DNA of 34,775 nt from Oscillospiraceae bacterium (GTDB lineage: Bacteria; Bacillota; Clostridia; Oscillospirales; CAG-272). The notes under the pieces are model-generated. The model was not told the origin of the DNA. It worked only from the letters and a program-made list of their open reading frames with translations, and made no database searches. Shown here one piece after another: positions 18,655-26,064 of the stretch (position 1 is the stretch's first letter; each line of letters starts with the position of its first letter). The stretch lies in contig SVTB01000005.1 in the NCBI GenBank assembly GCA_015064015.1, forward strand, positions 1 through 34,775, in the 5' to 3' direction. The position numbers and the translations under genes are program-made.

Positions 18655-21573
18655 TCAATCTTCCTTCTTACGCAGAATGCCCACACCCATAGCCATCATA
18701 GCCAAAGCCGCAACGGCGGACAGGGCGATGACAGAGCCGCAACCGTTGTTATCAATGGCGGGCTCGGGTATGTCAGAATCCACGCTGACAGGATCGGTAG
18801 CCACGGGCGTATCAATAACAGGATCAGTAGCCACGGGTGCATCAGTTGCAGGTTCTGTGGGTGCATCGGTAGTAGGTGCTTCGGTTTCATCGGAGGGATA
18901 AGTGATCTGGGAGACACCGGGGATGTAGTTCTGATAGACATAATTGAGACGACCCAGGGGAGCCGCATCACCGTCGATGTAGAAGTCCTCCATCTCGTCG
19001 TAGGAGGTCTTGCTATCAGCCCACTTGAACTGCATACAGATCTCTTTATAGCCCTCGATACCCACCATTTCCATGGGAACAGTAAGCATCATCTGCTTGC
19101 CCTTGACCTGATAAGAGACTTCGCCAATCACCTCAAAGCCGTAAGCACCGTTCTCTCCGTTGTACTTAGCCACGGTGGTGGTGAAGTGATCCTTTGCCTG
19201 ATAATTGATGATAAAGTCATAGCCGTACCAGCCTGTCTCGACAGAGCTGTCTATATCGACGTAAAGTTGCATCCAAGAGGAAGCGGTGTCGAACATGGTG
19301 ATGTTGTCCTTGGTCTCCACGTAGAAATGGAGATTCTTGGAGTCGGAGACGACCTTGGCGGAAACGATATCGTTGCGGCCGGTATCATTGGTGTACTTGG
19401 TGCGGCCGAAGCCCGTAGCGTCACGGTTAACGGTATCGCCCGTGGGATCGTTGTAGGTAACGGTTACGCCGTCCCATTGATCAAAAGCACCGGTAACGTT
19501 GATGGCCTTGCGCGCATCCTGTACCACGATGGGCGCGGTACCGTTCAGCTTCTGCACGTTGTAGGCGAGCTGGATGTAATAATTATCAAAGTAACCGCCG
19601 CGCATCATTTCGGTGTCGCGAGAGAATTCCATGGAGGAGGTGTCCACAAACCAGATACGATCCGATTTGGTATCCTGACGCTGGGCTACCCATTCGTTCC
19701 AACCGGTGACCAGCACGTACATAGCCTCGGATTCAATGGCGCGATCCCACTGAGCCTGGAAGTTGAGACCCTGAAGGGTCAAAGATTCGTCACTTTCCCA
19801 TGCTTCATAGGCGGCCCTGAGTACACGCTCAAATGCAGCCTTTCGTTTGGATTCCACACCCTCGGGGTTGACGAAGGAGCGGCCGCGGTTGGTGTGATTG
19901 CCGTACAGAGAGGAATCCGAGAAGGCTACAGTACCGCTGTGCTGTGCTACAGATACACTGATGGCGGCACCGTCGAAGTCATAAGAGGATCTATAAAGGC
20001 GGGAGGGCCATTGGAAGTCCATCCAAGGCCAGCCGTTGGTTTTGGATGCCTCGTTAGGCCATTGATTTTGCTTGGTGGTGAAGAAACCGTTGATATTGGC
20101 GCTTTCGGGTGCGATGATAACGGGCTTGCCGTTTATGCAGAACCAAGTATCGGGATAAAGATTTCGAGAGTAAATACGATTGTAGACCTCACGCACTACG
20201 CTGTCAGGGTTCGTGTTGGTGTAGAATACGACCTGAGGTGCGTCAAAGCCCTCCTCATTGAGCTGATGGAGAATTTCCATGAGCTGGATGGCATTGTTGA
20301 GGTAGGAATAACCGTTGGTTACATCGAAATACAGAAAGTCAATGTTGATGTTGCAGAGTAACTCGGCGTGCTTTCTCTGTACCCACGCATCTTTGGCGTA
20401 GTAGTAGCCATACAAAGGTTCGGCAAACCAGTGCATGGCACCCACAGGGCCGTATTTGCCACAGCTGGTGCTTCCTGCTGCTTGCACACCGACCTCATCG
20501 ATGATCTTTTGCAGATCGAAGATACCGCTGTCGCCATGCTCACCCTGCCACAGGAAGTAGAAGAGGCCGACGTAATGCTCGCCGTTGTCTCCGTACAGGC
20601 CTACCTCCTCGGAGGTATAGAAGGAGCGGTTCAGGTCATCGGTGGCCGCAAAACCGCCCGAGGTCAGGTTTTTGTTGTTGGGAAGAGTGTAGGAGCGCGT
20701 CTCGCCGTTGACATCATAGGTAATGGTCACGGTAGAGCCATCTTCTGAATAGGTGTACTTCAAAGAGCCGTCGGAGAGATCGTAATCGGTGGTATCCATA
20801 TCCTTGAAGGTAACTTCGGGCCACTGGCTCTTTTTAGCTTCTTCCTCAAGCCAGAGCTCGTAGGCAATTTTGGCGTTGTATTGGTCGATGTCAAAGCCCT
20901 CGGCCTCCTCTAAGGTGTCGAAGAAAGCAACGCACTTGAAATCAATGGTAGCGCCGTCGGGGATGGGTTCTTTGGCCCAACTGCCGCTCTCTTCCTTGTA
21001 GGCTTCACCTTCCTCGTTCAGCTTGTAGCCTGCTTCCAATACGTCAAAGCGGAAGTATTGGGCAGTCTTACCGTCGAAATGCTCACGATCAATGAGTTCT
21101 TGGGCATCGAAAATATGGGTGTGCCACTGACCGTCGGAGATGACGGCGGTCTCCATCATGGAGGAGTCATCCGAAGGGCCTGCCACGAAGGAGTCCATAA
21201 AGAACTGAGTGGTGGTGTTACCACAGTCGTTGCCGCGGTAGACATACACGACGTAGCGGCCCACGGGGAAGTTGGCCAGCGGATAATAGAAGGGGTCGGT
21301 GGGACCCGGAACCACATGGACGTAATCCTCAACAACGGTTGCGGAAACGATATTGTTAGGACCAACCACGTTGGTCAGCATCTTGGGGGTCAGGATGTTC
21401 TTGGGAATGGTGGTATTAAAGGTGGGGGCTTCTTCGTCTGCGAGAAGATCGAAGGAAAGCTTACTTTCAGCGCTTTGCTCACCGCGAGCCATGGACAGCA
21501 TGGCAAATACCGCAGTGCAGATCATGGCAAAGCAGAGTAGAGCAACGAGGGTGACCAGTAATCTCTTTTTCAT
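18655..21573 (-). CDS. Secreted GH99/GH71-like (WbsX-like) TIM-barrel protein with CBM9-like C-terminal domain and C-terminal hydrophobic anchor
   Basis: Signal peptide MKKRLLVTLVALLCFAMICTAVFA; EHYVGLFYFLWQGEHGD, NIDFLYFDVTNGYSY, YVLVTGWNEWVAQRQ; C-term NNGCGSVIALSAVAALAMMAMGVGILRKKED. Confidence 0.7.
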   Translation of the reverse strand: MKKRLLVTLVALLCFAMICTAVFAMLSMARGEQSAESKLSFDLLADEEAPTFNTTIPKNILTPKMLTNVVGPNNIVSATVVEDYVHVVPGPTDPFYYPLANFPVGRYVVYVYRGNDCGNTTTQFFMDSFVAGPSDDSSMMETAVISDGQWHTHIFDAQELIDREHFDGKTAQYFRFDVLEAGYKLNEEGEAYKEESGSWAKEPIPDGATIDFKCVAFFDTLEEAEGFDIDQYNAKIAYELWLEEEAKKSQWPEVTFKDMDTTDYDLSDGSLKYTYSEDGSTVTITYDVNGETRSYTLPNNKNLTSGGFAATDDLNRSFYTSEEVGLYGDNGEHYVGLFYFLWQGEHGDSGIFDLQKIIDEVGVQAAGSTSCGKYGPVGAMHWFAEPLYGYYYAKDAWVQRKHAELLCNINIDFLYFDVTNGYSYLNNAIQLMEILHQLNEEGFDAPQVVFYTNTNPDSVVREVYNRIYSRNLYPDTWFCINGKPVIIAPESANINGFFTTKQNQWPNEASKTNGWPWMDFQWPSRLYRSSYDFDGAAISVSVAQHSGTVAFSDSSLYGNHTNRGRSFVNPEGVESKRKAAFERVLRAAYEAWESDESLTLQGLNFQAQWDRAIESEAMYVLVTGWNEWVAQRQDTKSDRIWFVDTSSMEFSRDTEMMRGGYFDNYYIQLAYNVQKLNGTAPIVVQDARKAINVTGAFDQWDGVTVTYNDPTGDTVNRDATGFGRTKYTNDTGRNDIVSAKVVSDSKNLHFYVETKDNITMFDTASSWMQLYVDIDSSVETGWYGYDFIINYQAKDHFTTTVAKYNGENGAYGFEVIGEVSYQVKGKQMMLTVPMEMVGIEGYKEICMQFKWADSKTSYDEMEDFYIDGDAAPLGRLNYVYQNYIPGVSQITYPSDETEAPTTDAPTEPATDAPVATDPVIDTPVATDPVSVDSDIPEPAIDNNGCGSVIALSAVAALAMMAMGVGILRKKED

Positions 21574-21647
21574 GATGAGGATTCCTTTCTTTGCTTTGTG
21601 CAAGCCGTTTGGGTGGGTAGCCTTCTGCTGCGCCACTCATTATGGAT

Positions 21648-21676
21648 ATTATAACAGATTTTTTAAAATAAAGCAA
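21648..21676 (-). promoter_or_regulatory. Sigma-A-type promoter of the 18655-21573 gene
   Basis: Minus: TTGCTT, 17-nt spacer, TATAAT. Confidence 0.6.
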
Positions 21677-21694
21677 GGTTTTTTTGATATATTT

Positions 21695-21730
21695 GTAAAA
21701 AAGAACCCTGTATTTTTCATACAGGGTTCT
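21695..21730 (-). terminator. Intrinsic terminator of the 21744-24545 gene
   Basis: Minus: AGAACCCTGTAT-GAAAA-ATACAGGGTTCT then TTTTT. Confidence 0.88.
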
Positions 21731-21743
21731 GAAAGACGGGAAA

Positions 21744-24545
21744 TCAATTTTCTTTCTTTTTAAAAATCCACGCGCTACTCGTCAAAATCAGCATCATAGG
21801 CAAAATAAGCGAGATGGCAGAGGCGCAACCCTGGGGTTCCTTTTGAGGATCGGATGCCGCAGAGGTATCGCTTGTCTCGACTTGGCTGCTTTCTTCGGTG
21901 ATCGGTGTGCTTTCTTCGGTGGTCTCGTCTCCGGGCAGAGCCTCAAATACGCTCTCACCGGGAATGTAGGTTTGGTAGACGTAGTTCATACGGCCCAAAG
22001 GCATACAATCGCCATCGGTGTAGAATTGCTCCATGGTGTTGATGACAGAAGTGCTGTCCACCCATTTGAAGTCGATCGCGATCTGACGGTAGTCCGTTAC
22101 TCCCAAAAGTGTTAGAGGAACGGCAATCATAAGCTCGTTGTCTTTGGCTCGATAGCTGACTTCACCAACAGTTTCAAATCCGTAAGCGCCGTCTGTTCCG
22201 TTGTACTTGGCTACCGTGGTGGTGAATGTATCCTTGGCCTTGTGGTTGATGATAAAATCATAGCCGTACCAACCTGTCTCGTGGTTGCCGTCGGTATTGA
22301 TGTACAGCTGCATCCACGCGCTGTTGGGATCGAACATGGAGATATCGTGGGCTGTCTGTGCGTAAACGTACAGGTTTTGGGTATCGTTTGTGATTTTGGA
22401 GGCTACGATGTCGTTTCTGCCCGTTTGGTTGACATAGTGGGTCTGACCGAAGCCCGTGGCGTCTCTGTGCGCCGCGTCGCCTGTGGGATCCGCATAACTG
22501 ACGGATATATCATTCCATTGGTCAAATTCGCCTGTGACATTGATGGGCTTACGGCCGTCCTGCACCACGATGGGAGCGGTGCCCTTCAGCTTCTGGATGT
22601 TATAAGCGAGCTGAACATAGTAATTGTCGAAATAACCGCCGCGCATCATCTCAATGTCGCGGGAGAATTCGGCAGAAGCGGTGTCCACAAAGAGTACGCG
22701 ATCGGGATCCTTATCCTCGATGTACGTATTGCCATCCTGACGCTGAGCGATCCATTCGTTCCAGCCCGTGACCAGCACAAAGGGTACGTCCTTTTCGATG
22801 GCATAGTCCCATTGCGCTTGGAAATTATAGCCTTGGTTGGTGAGGGAATTGTCTGCCGCCCACGCCTCGTAGGAGGTTTTCAGGAGACGGTTGAAAATGC
22901 CCACGCGCTTGTCGCTGTGACCGTCGGGATTATGGAAAGAACGGCCGCGGTTGGTGTATTCTCCGTACAGAGAGGAGTCGCTGAACATGATCGTACCCGA
23001 ATGCTGAGCGACGGATACGCTGATGGCCGAGGGGTTACCCTTTTCATCGTTAAAGACGCGCTGAGGCCACTGGAAGTCCATCCAAGGCCAAGCGTTCTCA
23101 TGGATGGTCTCATCGTTGGGCCATTGAGAGGCTTTGACGGTGAAAAAGTCTTTGTAATTGATGTTATCGGGAGAAATCACTACGGGCTTGCCGTTCAGCA
23201 TGAACCAAGTATCGGGGTAGAGATTTTGGCTGTAGATGTAGTCGTAGAGCTCCTTAACGCGCTGTTGAGCGTTGGTGTTGGTGTAGAAAACCACTTCGGG
23301 GGCATCATAGCCCTGCTCGTTCAGCTCGTGGAGGATTTCCATGATCTTGATGGCGTTCTTGGCGTAGATGCTGTTGTTGGTTACGTCAAAGTACAAGAAG
23401 TCTACACCCACGTTGGTGAGCAGCTCCATGTGCTTTCGGATGACCCATTCATCGTTGATGTAATAGTAGCCGTACAGGGGTTCGGCAAACCAATGGAAAG
23501 AATGCATGGGGCCGTAAAGACCGCTGTTGGCGTTCATCGCGGCGGAACCACCGGTCTGACGGATTTTTTCCAGATCAAAGATACCGGGATCTCCGTGCTC
23601 ACCGTGCCATAAAAAATAGAACATACCGACGTAATGCTCTCCGTTATCTCCAATCACGCCTACCTGAGAGGCGTTGTACAGGGAGCGGCCCAGATCGTCC
23701 ACCGCGGTCATCGTGCCGCTCTTGTATTGGTTGGTGTTGGGAACGGTGAAGGTGCGGGTCTCGTCGTTGACCTTGTAGGAGATGGTGACAGTTTTCTCAT
23801 CCTCGGAAACGGTGTAGGTCAAAGTACCCTCGGCGGTATCCTCCGGGACAGTTTCCATGTCCTTGTATTCGGGTGCGGGCCATTCCACCTCAGGGGCAAC
23901 TGTCTCGTTTTCCTTGTTTTCCTCTTTTTCTTCGTAGGCCAACTTTTCCTTGTAGGTGTCGAAATCGAAGCGCTTGGCATCCTCAAGGGTTTCGAAGAAG
24001 GCCACATACTTGACGTCAATATGCTCACCCTCGGGTACGTTGAGCTGGAGGGGGTCATAGCGGAAGCCGGTAAAGGTCACGCTGTCATCCACATTGGTCC
24101 AGACAGAGCAATCTGCGATGGACTTGGCCCACTCGCCCGAGCTGTTCTGGTCGAACTTGACGTTGGTGCCGTCCTGACCCATCTGCTTGCCATCGGAGCG
24201 ATTGACGTAAAATTCACCTTGTCTTGTGGAGGTGGTACGCTGGAAGATCACCGCGTAGGCCATTTGATTACACCTGACCTCAGGGACAGGGAGGTGCATG
24301 GAGGGATCGTCTCCCAGTGCGGTGATAGACATATAGCCCTCATCCGAAAATTCGTAGGTGAAATTGTAGGGGTTGTTGATGGAAAGCCCGATTTCGCTGG
24401 TAGAAAAATCGTAAAGCACCAGCGGGTCGGATGTATCAAAGACGGGTGTATCCTCGGCCAAAACGGGAAGAGCTGTTAGCATACTGCCTCCGAGCAGGCA
24501 AAAGCAGAGCCCCATCAAAAGCAAAGTTCGGAACATTTTTTTCAT
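21744..24545 (-). CDS. Paralogous secreted GH99/GH71-like protein
   Basis: MKKMFRTLLLMGLCFCLLGG signal; EHYVGMFYFLWHGEHGDPGIFDLEKI, FVLVTGWNEWIAQRQ, near-colinear with the 18655-21573 product; C-term PQGCASAISLILPMMLILTSSAWIFKKKEN. Confidence 0.72.
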   Translation of the reverse strand: MKKMFRTLLLMGLCFCLLGGSMLTALPVLAEDTPVFDTSDPLVLYDFSTSEIGLSINNPYNFTYEFSDEGYMSITALGDDPSMHLPVPEVRCNQMAYAVIFQRTTSTRQGEFYVNRSDGKQMGQDGTNVKFDQNSSGEWAKSIADCSVWTNVDDSVTFTGFRYDPLQLNVPEGEHIDVKYVAFFETLEDAKRFDFDTYKEKLAYEEKEENKENETVAPEVEWPAPEYKDMETVPEDTAEGTLTYTVSEDEKTVTISYKVNDETRTFTVPNTNQYKSGTMTAVDDLGRSLYNASQVGVIGDNGEHYVGMFYFLWHGEHGDPGIFDLEKIRQTGGSAAMNANSGLYGPMHSFHWFAEPLYGYYYINDEWVIRKHMELLTNVGVDFLYFDVTNNSIYAKNAIKIMEILHELNEQGYDAPEVVFYTNTNAQQRVKELYDYIYSQNLYPDTWFMLNGKPVVISPDNINYKDFFTVKASQWPNDETIHENAWPWMDFQWPQRVFNDEKGNPSAISVSVAQHSGTIMFSDSSLYGEYTNRGRSFHNPDGHSDKRVGIFNRLLKTSYEAWAADNSLTNQGYNFQAQWDYAIEKDVPFVLVTGWNEWIAQRQDGNTYIEDKDPDRVLFVDTASAEFSRDIEMMRGGYFDNYYVQLAYNIQKLKGTAPIVVQDGRKPINVTGEFDQWNDISVSYADPTGDAAHRDATGFGQTHYVNQTGRNDIVASKITNDTQNLYVYAQTAHDISMFDPNSAWMQLYINTDGNHETGWYGYDFIINHKAKDTFTTTVAKYNGTDGAYGFETVGEVSYRAKDNELMIAVPLTLLGVTDYRQIAIDFKWVDSTSVINTMEQFYTDGDCMPLGRMNYVYQTYIPGESVFEALPGDETTEESTPITEESSQVETSDTSAASDPQKEPQGCASAISLILPMMLILTSSAWIFKKKEN

Positions 24546-24587
24546 GGCAAACCTCCAACTAAACAAAGCATTGGTTAAATTAGTTGT

Positions 24588-24616
24588 ATTATATCAGAAA
24601 TAGGAATAAATTGCAA
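24588..24616 (-). promoter_or_regulatory. Sigma-A-type promoter of the 21744-24545 gene
   Basis: Minus: TTGCAA, 17-nt spacer, TATAAT. Confidence 0.65.
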
Positions 24617-24735
24617 GGGCTTTTGTGAAATTTTACCTTTGACTAAGAAAAGGGGAAAAACACGTTGTTTGGCGATGAATTTGCCGTTAAAATTAAAAAA
24701 GTTAATTTTGAAATTAACAAAATTTATAAAATAGC

Positions 24736-24764
24736 TTGACAAAATTGATTTTGTGTGTTAATAT
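24736..24764 (+). promoter_or_regulatory. Sigma-A-type promoter of the DUF2089 cassette
   Basis: TTGACA (24736-24741), 17-nt spacer, TAATAT (24759-24764). Confidence 0.65.
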
Positions 24765-24807
24765 GTTCTTGTATCCAAATTAAAGACAACTCCAAAGGAG
24801 AATATGT

Positions 24808-25254
24808 ATGTATCGAGCTCCACATCAATGTCCCATCTGCGGCGAAAAACTGACCATCACAGAAATTACCTGTGACGCTTGCGGTACCCGTATGCAAGGG
24901 AAATTCGACGGCTGTCGCTTTTGCGCACTTTCTCCCGAAGAAGCGGGATTTCTTTTGACTTTTATCCGCAATCGCGGAAGCATCAAGGACGTAGAGCGGG
25001 AGTTGGGTGTTTCTTATCCTACGGTCCGCGCCGCTTTGGACAATCTCATCGCTGCATTGGATAGAGATGAGGGAGCTGATATGCTTGACCGTCGTAACGT
25101 TGCCGAGGAAAATGTAGAACAGACACCAGAAGTATTGCCCCGTGAAGCGAAAATCCCCGATGTCAAGGGGAAGGCGCGCAGAAAGATCCTTGATCGTTTG
25201 GCGCGTCATGAGATCACTGCCGAGGAAGCAGCGGCACAACTGAAAAAATTGTAA
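24808..25254 (+). CDS. DUF2089-like zinc-ribbon/HTH regulator
   Basis: CPICGEKLTITEITCDACGTRMQGKFDGCRFCALSPEEAGFLLTFIRNRGSIKDVERELGVSYPTVRAALDNLI; C-terminal SHOCT-like KILDRLARHEITAEEAAAQLKKL. Confidence 0.85.
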   Translation: MYRAPHQCPICGEKLTITEITCDACGTRMQGKFDGCRFCALSPEEAGFLLTFIRNRGSIKDVERELGVSYPTVRAALDNLIAALDRDEGADMLDRRNVAEENVEQTPEVLPREAKIPDVKGKARRKILDRLARHEITAEEAAAQLKKL

Positions 25255-25273
25255 GAGGAAAGGAAAACATATC

Positions 25274-26026
25274 ATGGCGAATATTCATATTTCCCGATAT
25301 AGTCCCTCCCGCACCCGCGGAAAACGCATTCGGAAAGGCGTAGCCCGCACGTTTTTGGGCCTCTTGGTTATGGCTGTGGGTGTTGGATATTTAGGCAATC
25401 ACCTGGACTTCTGCCCTTGGGAAAATTTCACTTTGTTTTTTCCGGGATGGGGGTCGCTGTTTTTGATCATTCCCGCCATTTACTTTTTTATATGCCGTCC
25501 CACCTCGCTGTTTTGGCCCATCATTGGCCTGACGGGGGTACTGGTTCTTCTTGCCAATCAAGACGGCTATGGATTTGGCAAAGCTGCTGCCATCGTTCTG
25601 GCGATTGCTGTGATTTTTGTAGGCCTGCGCATCCTGCTGTCCCCGTTGTTTCGCCGTATCAAGCGTAAGAAAAAGGAGCGCTTTGCATCATTTGCAAACC
25701 AAACCGACACAAATTATTCCGTCCGCTTCGGCGAGCGTACCGTGGCACTGAGCGGGCAGAGCTTCAGAAGTGCCACACTGGACTGCTCCTTCGGCGAGCT
25801 AAATTTAGACCTTCGCGGTGCGCTTATGGAAGATCCTGCTGTGATTGACGCTCGTTGTTCCTTTGGAGAGATCCATATATCCTTGCCTGCGGATGTGAAG
25901 GTAGAGTTACATCCTTCGGCTGTATTGGGAGACGTGTCCAATATGTATGCAGACACTGCGGATTCTTCGGCTCCCACCCTATATATCAACGCTGAATGCT
26001 CCTTTGGGGAGATCGTGGTACGATGA
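25274..26026 (+). CDS. LiaF-like membrane protein (DUF5668-like TM N-terminus, cell-wall-active-antibiotic-response-like C-terminus)
   Basis: TM hairpins then SATLDCSFGELNLDLRG...DARCSFGEIHISLP...INAECSFGEIVVR, typical of LiaF-like beta domains. Confidence 0.72.
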   Translation: MANIHISRYSPSRTRGKRIRKGVARTFLGLLVMAVGVGYLGNHLDFCPWENFTLFFPGWGSLFLIIPAIYFFICRPTSLFWPIIGLTGVLVLLANQDGYGFGKAAAIVLAIAVIFVGLRILLSPLFRRIKRKKKERFASFANQTDTNYSVRFGERTVALSGQSFRSATLDCSFGELNLDLRGALMEDPAVIDARCSFGEIHISLPADVKVELHPSAVLGDVSNMYADTADSSAPTLYINAECSFGEIVVR

Positions 26027-26064
26027 GTGTCGGATCATTGCATGACAAGGAAAGGAAAAAAGAT

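Noticed and set aside
18652-20361. 569-aa plus-strand ORF (and 22242..23612 456 aa, 5350..6567 405 aa, 1891..2805 304 aa)
   Set aside because: They lie antisense to genes with clear family motifs or signal peptides; their translations have no recognisable domain and reflect codon bias of the real gene.
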